DNA from: Rhodanobacter sp.
GTDB taxonomy: Bacteria > Pseudomonadota > Gammaproteobacteria > Xanthomonadales > Rhodanobacteraceae
Assembly (NCBI GenBank): GCA_030148505.1
Contig: JASBTI010000005.1
Location: 1 to 63,811 of the forward strand
Direction of reading: 5' to 3'
Length of the DNA: 63,811 nucleotides
Part shown: one piece after another, positions 27,509 to 35,327 of the stretch
How the letters are laid out: every line of letters starts with the position of its first letter
Position numbering within the stretch: position 1 is the stretch's first letter
Position numbers and translations under genes: made by a program
The notes under the pieces: generated by a model
Told to the model about the DNA's origin: nothing
What the model saw: the letters and a program-made list of their open reading frames with translations, nothing else
Database searches by the model: none

Positions 27509-27818
27509 GACGGACCCCGCCGAACGGCGTGAAATCGATCACCAGGCGCAGGATGTCGATCGCATGGACGACGATGGCGCCAAGCCTTACGAGCCCGAGC
27601 CCGAGCCCGGCAAACGCTAACAGCCCGCACCGTTCCCTGCGGTGCTCATCAAGAGTCCATCGCATCCGATCGCATGCCGCTCAACTCGCACGGCGGCCGC
27701 ATCTCATCCCGTTGCGCTGCGCCGAATCGATTCGTGCACGCCCCCAAGTGCGCGCCCTCCCCACGCGGCCCAATAAAGGAGCATGCTGGACCACGACATC
27801 ATTCCAAAGGCAACCATC

Positions 27819-28040
27819 ATGACCAGCGTTTCCGGCAAGACCACCAATGGTTTCACTTATGAAGGTGAGTACAACCATGCCAACGTCGACCGTATCACCT
27901 GGAGCGCCACCTACCGACGTAACGGCCTCTTCTTCGGCATGCGCCACGGCCACATCAATGAACTGCTCGGCATTCCGGTGGAAGAAGTCGATGACGTGGT
28001 GAAGGACGACATTGAGCTGACCTGGGTGCAATCGAGCTAG
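27819..28040 (+). CDS. Small hypothetical protein in transposon cargo
   Basis: The 73-residue protein (MTSVSGKTTNGFTYEGEYNH to a WVQSS end) is soluble and acidic with several aromatics. The middle reads TYRRNGLFFGMRHGHINELL. I know no family. The start is the ATG after CAAAGGCAACC, preferred over an upstream in-frame ATG at 27783. It is flanked by a pump remnant and a tandem repeat, and its orientation is opposite to the Nramp operon. Confidence 0.45.
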   Translation: MTSVSGKTTNGFTYEGEYNHANVDRITWSATYRRNGLFFGMRHGHINELLGIPVEEVDDVVKDDIELTWVQSS

Positions 28041-28092
28041 GCGCATGCCTGCCGATCGCCGTCCAAATGGTCGAGGGGGAGCTAATGATGCG

Positions 28093-28128
28093 AGACATGC
28101 TTACTTACAGAGACATGCTTACTTACAG
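28093..28128. repeat. Perfect 18-bp tandem duplication
   Basis: AGACATGCTTACTTACAG occurs twice in direct succession in non-coding DNA between the small hypothetical gene and the Nramp operon end. Such short duplications arise by slippage or by repair after excision of an element. Nothing else is recognised in 28041-28253. Confidence 0.9.
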
Positions 28129-28253
28129 TATGAATTGAGGAAAATATCGAGCCGATGTGGTCGCAGATGATCATCAGGCTAGGGCATCATGAGTGATTGT
28201 CGGGCGGGGTCAACGAAGCGCGTGCCCGCGTCGTACTGGCATGCCGACCACTC

Positions 28254-28451
28254 TCAGGCGTGCACGCCGGCGGTGAACGCCCACAGCACAATGACGCACA
28301 TCACCACCACGTAGATGCGCAACCCCCAGAACACCCACTGCTGCCACGGCGTCAGCTGCAAGCGATGCACCGGCGGCAGCTCGTCATGCCAGCCTTCCTC
28401 GGCCAGCAGCGCCTGCACCTGCTCGGGCGTGTACTCGTTAAGGTCTTTCAT
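28254..28451 (-). CDS. 65-residue membrane protein of the Nramp operon
   Basis: The protein starts MKDLNEYTPEQVQALLAEEG, a soluble acidic helix, followed by one membrane segment (FWGLRIYVVVMCVIVLWAFT). The start overlaps the Nramp stop by 4 bases, so it is translationally coupled and probably helps the transporter as a small subunit or regulator. Its sequence gives no reaction. Confidence 0.7.
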   Translation of the reverse strand: MKDLNEYTPEQVQALLAEEGWHDELPPVHRLQLTPWQQWVFWGLRIYVVVMCVIVLWAFTAGVHA

Positions 28452-29824
28452 GGGTTGCCTCCAAAGATATGCGGAAATACGGTGACCAGGCCATACAGGA
28501 CGTTGCAGGCGATCAGCCCGAGCATGATCGCGACTGACAGTGCGTTGCGCACCGGCCCGTTGGCATGCTCACCCATCAGCTCACGATCGTTGAGCAGCAT
28601 CAGCAGGAACAGCATCGCCGCCGGCATGAACACCGTGGCGATCACCTGCACGCTGAGGTTGAGGAAGCCGATCGGCAGGTTCGGGAACAGCACCACGCCG
28701 GCTGCGACCACCGTGCCCATCACCGCCGGGGCATAAAAGCGCCATGCCTGGCCGGGTGACGCGTTGAGCGAGCGTGGTAGATCCAGCGCCTCGCCGATCG
28801 CCCAGCCGGTACTGGCGGTGATCACGATGGTGGCGATCAGCCCGGCTTCGATCAGGCCCAGCGCGAACAGCTTCATAGCCGTCTCGCCTAAGCGCTGCTG
28901 CAGCGCGGACAGCACTGCCTCGGTCGTAAGGTTCTTCGCATCGGGAAGTCCCGACAGCGCTACCGCGCCGAGCACGATCACCGCGATCGCCACCAGTACC
29001 ATGCCGCCCACACCGAGCATCAGGTCGCGTCGGCTGGCCGGGATGTCCTTCGGTAGCAGACCCTTGTCGACCACGCAGGACTGCTGGAAGAAGAGCTGCC
29101 ACGGCGCGATGCTGGTTCCGATGTTGGCTGACAGCAGGATCAGGAAGGTCGCCGACAGCACGCCGCCGGGCAGCACCCAGCCCGAGCCTGCGAACGCTCG
29201 CGCCACAGCATCCCAATGCGGGTGTGCCATCAGCACCAGCGGCACGAACACCAGGTTGAGCGCGGCGATGAACAGCGCGATGCGCTCCCACGCCCAGTAG
29301 CGCAGGAACACCAGCGTCATCACCACGAAGCCCAGCGTCAGCGGCACGCTCAGCCCATACGGAATGCCGAACGCCTCGCCGCCGATGCGGATGCCCAGAA
29401 ACTCGGTGACCAAGGTCAGGATGTTGGCTAGTACTAGGTCGACCAGCGAGAAGATGCCCCAGAACGGGCCGTAGCGCTTCCAGATCAGCTCGGCGTGGCC
29501 GCGCCGCGTCACAGCGCCCAGGCGGATGGTCATCTCCTGCACCACGTAGGCGACGAAGCCGAGCACTAACATCAGCGGCAGAAACAGGCCCAGCCCATAG
29601 GCTGCGCCGGTCTGCGCGTAGGTCAGCACGCCACCGGCGTCGTTGTCGCCCAGCATCACCAGCAGGCCGGGGCCGATCAGGGCGAAGGCCAGTACCAGCC
29701 GGTTCCACGGCGTGGCAGGGCGCCGGCGCAGTGTCGCCAGGTGCAGGCGGTCGCGGATACGCTGCTGCAGGCCTGCGCGGGCCGCGGCGCTGGCGTGTGG
29801 TACGGAGATATCTGGCACAGACAT
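28448..29824 (-). CDS. Divergent Nramp-family divalent metal transporter
   Basis: The 458-residue inner-membrane transporter has about eleven helices in the LeuT/Nramp fold. Helix 1 has LGDNDAGGVLTYAQTGAAYG (Asp60, Asp62) where classic MntH has DPGN. Helix 6 reads GTSIAPWQLFFQQS where MntH has a MPH motif with the metal-binding Met. Losing that Met is a feature of Nramp-related Mg2+ transporters and other divergent clades, so Mn2+ is not assured and Mg2+ is possible. It lies 31 bases after the OprB-type porin and is coupled to the 65-residue protein. Confidence 0.82.
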   Translation of the reverse strand: MSVPDISVPHASAAARAGLQQRIRDRLHLATLRRRPATPWNRLVLAFALIGPGLLVMLGDNDAGGVLTYAQTGAAYGLGLFLPLMLVLGFVAYVVQEMTIRLGAVTRRGHAELIWKRYGPFWGIFSLVDLVLANILTLVTEFLGIRIGGEAFGIPYGLSVPLTLGFVVMTLVFLRYWAWERIALFIAALNLVFVPLVLMAHPHWDAVARAFAGSGWVLPGGVLSATFLILLSANIGTSIAPWQLFFQQSCVVDKGLLPKDIPASRRDLMLGVGGMVLVAIAVIVLGAVALSGLPDAKNLTTEAVLSALQQRLGETAMKLFALGLIEAGLIATIVITASTGWAIGEALDLPRSLNASPGQAWRFYAPAVMGTVVAAGVVLFPNLPIGFLNLSVQVIATVFMPAAMLFLLMLLNDRELMGEHANGPVRNALSVAIMLGLIACNVLYGLVTVFPHIFGGNP

Positions 29825-29855
29825 GGTCAGGCTTCCTGTGGGTATCGAAGAAGTA

Positions 29856-31211
29856 TCAGAGGCTCAGGTGCAGGCGCAGGCCGACCACCCGCGCCGGGCC
29901 GCGCGCGCGGTTGTAGCCGGGGTTGACGATCCACTGAAGGTCCGGGCTCAGCTGCAAGTAGTGACCGAGTTGTAGGCGGTAGTAGGCTTCGATCACCCGT
30001 TCGCGGCCGTAGTCCAACGCGCCGTCGCACAGCAGGAAGCCGCAGCCGCCTGCGGCGAGGTAGGCGCGATGCGCGCTGGCTAGGCCGTTGAGGTCGAACG
30101 CGATGCCGATACGGTCCTCGGAGCGGCGCCAGTGCGCGCCGGACAGCTGCGCCCCCGCGCTCAGCGCGCGCTCGGCCTCCGTGTAGGCGAACGACTGAGT
30201 GTGGCCGTCGTTCCAGCCCCAACGCGCGAACAGCCCGGTGTCGCCGTCGTCGGCCAGTGGCAGCTCGGCATTGATCACGTAGCCGTGCTTGCGGCGGCCG
30301 TAGCGACCGTCGGCGGCGATGTCCGGCGTAGCGCCACTGGCGGCGGCGAGCGCCAGCGCCTGCGCGTAGTTGCCCATCTTGGCGATGTTGCGGAAGGCCA
30401 GCAGGCGCAACGCGAAGCCGTCACTGCCGAACGGGTGCAGCGACAGCTGCACCTGCTCGGCACGGGCTCGGTCCAGTGGCCCGGCCAGCGCCTGACCGTT
30501 GGCCTGCAGCGGCATCTGGTACACGCCGTAACGCAACGTCCAGTGGTGCTGGACCCACGCGACGATGAAGCCGTCGGTGTAGCCGCGGGTATCGGCGGCA
30601 TAGTCATAGGACGCCGCGTTGATGAAATCCCAGTTCATGAACTGTTGGCGGGTATCGTTGGCGTAGCGGTTTTTGTCGAAGTCATCGGCCAGCGCCAGCC
30701 GCCCCAGCTTGAGCTCGATCCGCTGGGTGGCCAGCGTGCCGGGAAGCTGATCCTGCGCCCGCGCCATCGGAGCGCTGTTGGTGCCCAAAGGCAGATTCCA
30801 ATCGAGGTAGGCGCGCGCGATGTACGGCCGCTGCTTGCCGCCCGAGCCGGGACCTGCGCGCACCACATCTCCGTTGACGTAACCGGCCAGGCCGGTGCCC
30901 TTGTTGATGCCGCCACCGGTGAACAGCTCGCCATCCAGATAGAAGGCCAGATGCGCCGGCAGCCGCATGCCCAGATAGGCACCGAACGTGCGCGAGAGCG
31001 CTTGGTCACCGCCAGCCGGCAGGCTGAGCGGGCCGGTATAGGCGGAATGCATGCGGTCGAGCTTCTGCGCCACGTAGCTGACCTGAGCATCCAGCAACTG
31101 CGGCACGAATAGCGGTGGCGCGCTTCCGCTGTCGGCATGCGCGCGCGTGACCAGGGCGCCGAGGCCCAGTAGCAGAAGTACGAACAGTTTGGATGTAGGC
31201 AAACGCGTCAT
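29856..31211 (-). CDS. OprB-type outer-membrane porin
   Basis: The 451-residue protein has a signal peptide (FVLLLLGLGALVTRAHA) and the features of carbohydrate-selective OprB porins: LELGRLALADDF-like and FMNWDFINAASYDYAADTRG in the barrel, and the conserved end VIEAYYRLQLGHYLQLSPDL with NPGYNRARGP. It ends LRLHLSL. The ATG at 31211 is preferred over an upstream TTG. Some OprB relatives (MnoP type) pass Mn2+ across the outer membrane, and pairing with an Nramp transporter suggests ion rather than sugar uptake here. Confidence 0.82.
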   Translation of the reverse strand: MTRLPTSKLFVLLLLGLGALVTRAHADSGSAPPLFVPQLLDAQVSYVAQKLDRMHSAYTGPLSLPAGGDQALSRTFGAYLGMRLPAHLAFYLDGELFTGGGINKGTGLAGYVNGDVVRAGPGSGGKQRPYIARAYLDWNLPLGTNSAPMARAQDQLPGTLATQRIELKLGRLALADDFDKNRYANDTRQQFMNWDFINAASYDYAADTRGYTDGFIVAWVQHHWTLRYGVYQMPLQANGQALAGPLDRARAEQVQLSLHPFGSDGFALRLLAFRNIAKMGNYAQALALAAASGATPDIAADGRYGRRKHGYVINAELPLADDGDTGLFARWGWNDGHTQSFAYTEAERALSAGAQLSGAHWRRSEDRIGIAFDLNGLASAHRAYLAAGGCGFLLCDGALDYGRERVIEAYYRLQLGHYLQLSPDLQWIVNPGYNRARGPARVVGLRLHLSL

Positions 31212-31277
31212 GCGATCGATCTTTGGCAAGAGCGCCAGCAGCGACCGCCGCGGGCGCCAGCGTGGGGGAAGGGAATG

Positions 31278-31445
31278 TCAGCGCGAGGTCAGCCAGCGGG
31301 CGCGCAGACGCGTCTCGCCGGGCAGACGCTGCCAGTGTTGGATGAGCAGCGGACGCGGGAGCACGCCCGCCGGGTGCAGCGGCGGACGAGCCGGCGCAGC
31401 GCGCGGTGCGCGCGAGGATGGCAGTAGAGGGGTAAGCAGGAGCAT
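31278..31445 (-). CDS. Candidate 55-residue leader ORF
   Basis: Starting MLLLTPLLPSSRAPRAAPAR, this small ORF has a strong ribosome site (GGAGGCGAGCC before ATG). It lies in the 5' leader of the OprB/Nramp operon and ends 66 bases before the porin start. The product is basic, Pro/Arg-rich and has a short hydrophobic start. It could be a leader peptide coupling translation to operon expression, or simply GC-rich background. Confidence 0.4.
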   Translation of the reverse strand: MLLLTPLLPSSRAPRAAPARPPLHPAGVLPRPLLIQHWQRLPGETRLRARWLTSR

Positions 31446-31485
31446 GGCTCGCCTCCAGTCCGCAGACCGGGGGGCGAGCGGGACG

Positions 31486-31599
31486 TCAGGAGTGCCCGCC
31501 CGCGACCGGTGCGCGGGATGTGTACACGTTGGGCTGAACCTCGGCAGCAACCGGCGCCGATGGCGCGATCACTGCGTTGGTACTCGGATAGATGTCCAT
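31486..31599 (-). CDS. Possible 37-residue leader peptide
   Basis: MDIYPSTNAVIAPSAPVAAE starts this small ORF just downstream of the predicted promoter and leader hairpin. The ribosome site is weak (GAGACCC). It is Pro/Val/Ala-rich without a membrane helix. Together with the 55-residue ORF it would occupy most of the leader. Support is positional only. Confidence 0.25.
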   Translation of the reverse strand: MDIYPSTNAVIAPSAPVAAEVQPNVYTSRAPVAGGHS

Positions 31600-31622
31600 G
31601 GGTCTCGGATGCAGCAAATAAA

Positions 31623-31680
31623 TGCCCGCGGGCGATCCGCCGGGCACGCGTACGCTAATTGCCCTTGACGTTGAAGTCAA
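31623..31680 (-). promoter_or_regulatory. Promoter, palindrome and leader hairpin of the OprB/Nramp operon
   Basis: Read on the minus strand, TTGACT (31680-31675) and TAGCGT (31657-31652) are 17 bp apart, a good sigma-70 promoter. The palindrome TTGAC-TTCAAC-GTCAA covers the -35 region (31665-31680) and would suit a repressor. Immediately downstream a bulged hairpin with TGCCCG/CGGGCA arms (31623-31646) would form in the transcript. The leader to the porin start is about 430 bases. Nothing else is recognised in 31681-31835. Confidence 0.55.
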
Positions 31681-31835
31681 CGATATTTGTGTCACGGCGA
31701 TGGAATCATTGCTCGGGAAGGGAAGATTTGGGTGATGCCGTTCGGCTAACGGCGCGGTCGATTGCAGCTGGTAGTCGTGTCAGAGAGCAAACTTCAATGC
31801 GCTCACCGGCATGCCAAAGCGATCGCCGGGGTCAG

Positions 31836-32999
31836 TCATGGCATCTCTCCGCGAGGCACCGAGGTCCCGATGCGTGTTTTCGTAGTACTGGCATGTCGTG
31901 CATCTTCTTCTGCATGAACATAGATCGACGTCGTGCCGATGGAGCTATGACGCAGGTTCTGCTGGATGTGGTGGATCGGAGTGCCATCCTCGGCCTGGTG
32001 CGTGGCGGCCGTATGCCGCAGCCAATGCGTCGAGGCGCGGCGCACTCGTGTGGCCTTGACCTCATCCTGCTGTTGCAGTGTCTCGGCTACGCGCCGGAAG
32101 GTGTCCTTGACGATCTGGTAGACCGCCGTGGGCGTCAGCGGGGACGATCGTCCGGCGATGCCAAGAATGGCCGGGATGTTGCTGTCGCCCGAAGGCAACG
32201 CGGGCAAGCCGTGGAAGCGCCGATAGCGTGCGAAGTCGTCCATGAGACCGTCGCTCAGGGGGACGGTGCCTTCGACGCCACCTTTCCCCACGGTGTGCAA
32301 CCACCACCGCCCACGGATAGGTTGGAAATCGTTTTCGTTGGCGGCCGCGGCTTCGGCGGCTCGTAGTGCGGTTTCATAGAGGAAGCGAAGCACCCAGCGA
32401 GCGCGTTCGTAGCGTTGCCGTTCCCGCATGGAGTCCTGCGGCCAATCGTCGACGACGCGTAACACCTCTTCCCAGATGGCACGGTCCAAGTAGCGTTCGA
32501 TCGTGCGTCGAGTGCCTCGGCGTGCCCGTTGTCGCTGCAGGACGAACGGACTGCCCGCGAGATAGCCGGCACGCACGAGGTAATTGAACAGTCCCGCAAG
32601 AATGCCCAAGGCCTGGCGACGGCTGCGCTCGGCCAACGGACCGACCAACAGTCGCCGATGCTCGCCGCGACGGGCGAGACCGGCGTCGCACCAGGTCGCA
32701 GGGGGCTGAGCAAGAAACGCCTCATAAGCGATCACATCCTCGCGGGTGAGACTCGACACCGGCTTGCCACGGATTTGCGTGGCCCAAAGCAGCAAGCGTT
32801 CGGCCTCTTTGCGATAGCTGCGGAAGGTATGCGGCGAGTCGTGATATTCCGCCAGCCACAGGCCGATCGCGGCCACGTCGTCGTTGGCGGCGATCTGCCG
32901 CGCCACGCTGGCCGAGGCGCGATTGGCGCCAGCGCATCCCGACAGGGTGGGCGGCAAGGCTTGGGGCAACGCTAGAAGGTTCGCTGCAGGCTCCGTCAT
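31836..32999 (-). CDS. tnpS: Tyrosine recombinase TnpS (cointegrate resolvase)
   Basis: The 387-residue recombinase starts MTEPAANLLALPQ. It has a core-binding SAM-like domain (YHDSPHTFRSYRKEAERLLL) and a catalytic domain with Arg in ETALRAAE, HWLRHTAATH with the H-x-x-R pair, and the Tyr nucleophile in GTTSIYVHAEEDARH. It is divergent from a KfrA-like coiled-coil gene across a 167-bp gap, exactly the tnpS-tnpT arrangement of Tn4651-group transposons, where the pair resolves cointegrates at the site between them. It looks intact. Confidence 0.85.
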   Translation of the reverse strand: MTEPAANLLALPQALPPTLSGCAGANRASASVARQIAANDDVAAIGLWLAEYHDSPHTFRSYRKEAERLLLWATQIRGKPVSSLTREDVIAYEAFLAQPPATWCDAGLARRGEHRRLLVGPLAERSRRQALGILAGLFNYLVRAGYLAGSPFVLQRQRARRGTRRTIERYLDRAIWEEVLRVVDDWPQDSMRERQRYERARWVLRFLYETALRAAEAAAANENDFQPIRGRWWLHTVGKGGVEGTVPLSDGLMDDFARYRRFHGLPALPSGDSNIPAILGIAGRSSPLTPTAVYQIVKDTFRRVAETLQQQDEVKATRVRRASTHWLRHTAATHQAEDGTPIHHIQQNLRHSSIGTTSIYVHAEEDARHASTTKTRIGTSVPRGEMP

Positions 33000-33166
33000 G
33001 CTTTCCGATGTCTGACGCCATGGGAAACGTAGCGTACAGCCAAAAGACATTCGATTATGGAAGTTATCGTAAAATTCCTGATTAAATCGTTATGCATGTA
33101 ACGTAATACTGTGATATACACATCAGGTGTTCCGCGAAATTCACCCTCCGAGCGACGGGAGCCGCC
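33000..33166. other. Resolution site (rst-like) between tnpS and tnpT
   Basis: This AT-rich 167-bp stretch separates divergent tnpS and tnpT. It contains the dyad CGTTA-TGCATG-TAACG at 33088-33103, a plausible core for two recombinase monomers around a 6-bp exchange region. Accessory half-sites such as GTTATCGTAA (33064-33073) and the later GTAATACTGTGATATAC look like TnpT-binding candidates. In Tn4651 the rst site is in the same place. The promoters of both genes must also be here. Confidence 0.55.
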
Positions 33167-34150
33167 ATGAGCCGTGTCAGTGATACCCGTCAACGTACTC
33201 GTGAGGCCGCGGCCCAACTGGTCGCCGGCGGCAAACGATCACACGAAATCACCGTCGACCAGATCTATGCCGCCATCCAGCAGGGCAGCCGTACCACCAT
33301 CAACGACGAGTTGAAGTTGTGGAAGGACGAACGAGCCAAGGCCGATGCGGTCGGCGCCGATCTACCGCCGGCGATCGCCGATGCCATGCGCTCACTCTGG
33401 GTGGCCGCCGTAGAACAGGGGGAGAAGGTCTTCAACGAGCACCGTCAGGCGCTGGAATCCGATCTGGAAGCACAGAGGCGCGCGTACGATGACGTTGCTG
33501 TCGAACGGGATGCGGCACAGGCCACGGTTCATCAGCTGCAGCACGAGGTCAGTCAGCTACGCGAGCAAGGCATCGAGGTGCAGCAGCAGCTCACCCGGGA
33601 AACCGAGGCCAAGCGCGATGCCCTTGGCCAAGTCCAAGCCTTGCAGCACGAAGTGGCGGCCGTTCGCACCGACATGGCTCAGCAACGAGAGGCCGCACTG
33701 CAGGCTCACGACCGATTGACCGCCGAATTCCAGGCGACCATTGCCGCCCGCGACGCTGCGTTTCAGGTGGAACGGGATAAATCCAACGAGCGCATGGAGG
33801 CCGCTCAGGCCCGCATGCTGCAAGAAACCGATGCCGCGCGGGAAGGACAGCGGCATGCAGAGCAGCAATTGGCCAAGCTGCGGCAACGTAGCGAAGACCA
33901 GCAGACCAGCCTCACGGAATTGCGACTGGACATGGCGCGTCTTCGCCGGGAATTGGCGGAGGGCGAAGCGCGCTTGGCGGCGGTGGCCACCATCACGGGC
34001 GAGCGCGATCAGCTTGCCTTGGAGCTGGCTGGCGCGCGGGGACAGGTCAGCGGCTTGAAGGCGGCACTTCAGTCAGCGGAAGCCCGCGCAGTGGCCGCAG
34101 AGAACCAGTTGACTATGGCCCACAAACGCCGTCAATCCAAGCAAAAATGA
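33167..34150 (+). CDS. tnpT: Coiled-coil resolution helper TnpT
   Basis: The 327-residue protein has a KfrA-type N-terminal DNA-binding domain (ITVDQIYAAIQQGSRTTIND) and then about 230 residues of continuous heptads rich in Gln, Glu, Arg and Ala. It ends KRRQSKQK. TnpT of Tn4651 has this plan and binds the rst site to assist TnpS. CGGGAG precedes the ATG. Length and context fit; sequence identity to known TnpT cannot be measured here. Confidence 0.82.
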   Translation: MSRVSDTRQRTREAAAQLVAGGKRSHEITVDQIYAAIQQGSRTTINDELKLWKDERAKADAVGADLPPAIADAMRSLWVAAVEQGEKVFNEHRQALESDLEAQRRAYDDVAVERDAAQATVHQLQHEVSQLREQGIEVQQQLTRETEAKRDALGQVQALQHEVAAVRTDMAQQREAALQAHDRLTAEFQATIAARDAAFQVERDKSNERMEAAQARMLQETDAAREGQRHAEQQLAKLRQRSEDQQTSLTELRLDMARLRRELAEGEARLAAVATITGERDQLALELAGARGQVSGLKAALQSAEARAVAAENQLTMAHKRRQSKQK

Positions 34151-34199
34151 GGACGGGACAGGAACAGGTAGAGAGTGCAAGGAGAAGTAATCTATCTCT

Positions 34200-34541
34200 A
34201 TGATTTCAAAAGAGAATATGACTTCTACTTATCAAAATTACACGTATCTCGGCTCAACCCCAAATCCACTGGAAGCTGGTTCGGCTATATTCCACCAGAC
34301 GTGCGTTGCCTGCCACGGTGCAAACGGCAAAGGCGCTGTTCCGGGTGCTCCCGATTTCACCGTTGCCAACGGGGTATTGAGTCAGAGCGATGCAGTACTG
34401 GAGGGTTTTATCGAAAATGGCAAGCGAACGCCTGGCATGCCTATCGCCATGCCGCCGAAAGGTGGCAACGCGAACCTGAACCCAAGCGATATAAAATTGG
34501 TCATTTTTTATATGCGACATGCTTTCGGCAATAATAAATAG
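34200..34541 (+). CDS. Monohaem c-type cytochrome, apparently without signal peptide
   Basis: The 113-residue protein is a class I cytochrome c: AGSAIFHQTCVACHGANGKG holds the haem motif, PGMPIAMPPKGGN the axial Met, and KLVIFYMRHAF the last helix. The N-terminus MISKENMTSTYQNYT is hydrophilic, so there is no export signal. A natural 5' end may have been lost at the transposon boundary. A second frame from 34175 (GTG, reading MQGEVIYLYDFKREYDFY) overlaps its start. GC is low, like the cytochrome at 21614, so the two probably belonged together before the insertion. Confidence 0.7.
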   Translation: MISKENMTSTYQNYTYLGSTPNPLEAGSAIFHQTCVACHGANGKGAVPGAPDFTVANGVLSQSDAVLEGFIENGKRTPGMPIAMPPKGGNANLNPSDIKLVIFYMRHAFGNNK

Positions 34542-34700
34542 AGTGCACCGAGGTTGCCAAACGCAGCAAATTTAAGAAGGTGAAAGAAGCATTTGCGGTA
34601 CTGTCTTCGGGCGTAAGGGTAGGGCAGAAAAGTAGTTGTGCCCCGCGGTAGCTAATACAGGCCTGGACCGCCCGCGCTTCAGGGGTTGAACTTCACCTTG

Positions 34701-35315
34701 TCAGCAACGCTTGAACAGCCCGTAGACGAACTGCTGCGTAGTGTCGAACGGTGTGTGATGCAACTCGATCGAGTGTTCGATCAAGGCGAAGCGCGACCCA
34801 AGCTCGGCATGCAGCGATTCAGCGTCATAGCGCATCGTGTCGAGGCCGCTGCATTTTTGCGGACCTTGGGGACCGAAGGTGGCAATGACTGCATGAGCAC
34901 CAGGTTTGAGCGCCCTGGTGAGTCGTTCCACATAGGCGGCACGCTGATCAGCAGCGGTGAGGAAGTGAAACAGCGCACGGTCATGCCAGAGGTCGAAGTA
35001 GGCGGCGGGAAGTGACGACTGCATGATATCGGCGGCGATCCAGGTCACCTGATCGGCGGTTTCTCCGAGGCGCTTTATAGCACCATCGATCGCTGCCTGC
35101 GAGATATCCAGCACGCTGAGCTGGCGATAGCCCCGGCTTAGCAGATCATCTACCAGGGTTGCCTCGCCCCCGCCGATATCGATGATCGCCGCATCCCGAT
35201 CCGGCACGACCCTTTCGATCAAGGCCAGCGACGTATCAAGATGCGGCCGATACCAGCTGACGGCGTCGGCTGCCTTGCTTTGATAGACCGTCTCCCAATG
35301 CTTCTTTTCAACCAT
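34701..35315 (-). CDS. SAM-dependent class I methyltransferase
   Basis: The 204-residue enzyme has motif I IIDIGGGEATLVDDLL, motif II SVLDIS and a post-I acidic loop WIAADI. WYRPHLDTSL at the start and LFHFLTAADQRAAYVERLTR in the middle match the small-molecule methyltransferase group often annotated near tellurite or thiopurine resistance. The acceptor substrate cannot be told. It lies 12 bases after the EamA gene and is probably co-transcribed. No gene is recognised between 34542 and 34700. Confidence 0.8.
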   Translation of the reverse strand: MVEKKHWETVYQSKAADAVSWYRPHLDTSLALIERVVPDRDAAIIDIGGGEATLVDDLLSRGYRQLSVLDISQAAIDGAIKRLGETADQVTWIAADIMQSSLPAAYFDLWHDRALFHFLTAADQRAAYVERLTRALKPGAHAVIATFGPQGPQKCSGLDTMRYDAESLHAELGSRFALIEHSIELHHTPFDTTQQFVYGLFKRC

Positions 35316-35327
35316 GACGGAAGCTCC

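Larger units (their letters stand above)
22113..34150. mobile_element. Tn3-family transposon, Tn4651-type, with metal-transport cargo
   Basis: A Tn3-type TnpA sits at the left. A divergent tyrosine recombinase and coiled-coil helper (TnpS/TnpT) around a resolution site sit at the right, the arrangement of the Tn4651 group. Between them lie a truncated CusA-CusF gene, a small protein, and an oprB-Nramp operon. The outer limits are inferred: a cytochrome c gene lies on each side (21614 and 34200) and both are of lower GC. I could not find the terminal inverted repeats by eye, so the exact ends and the target duplication are unknown. Confidence 0.55.
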
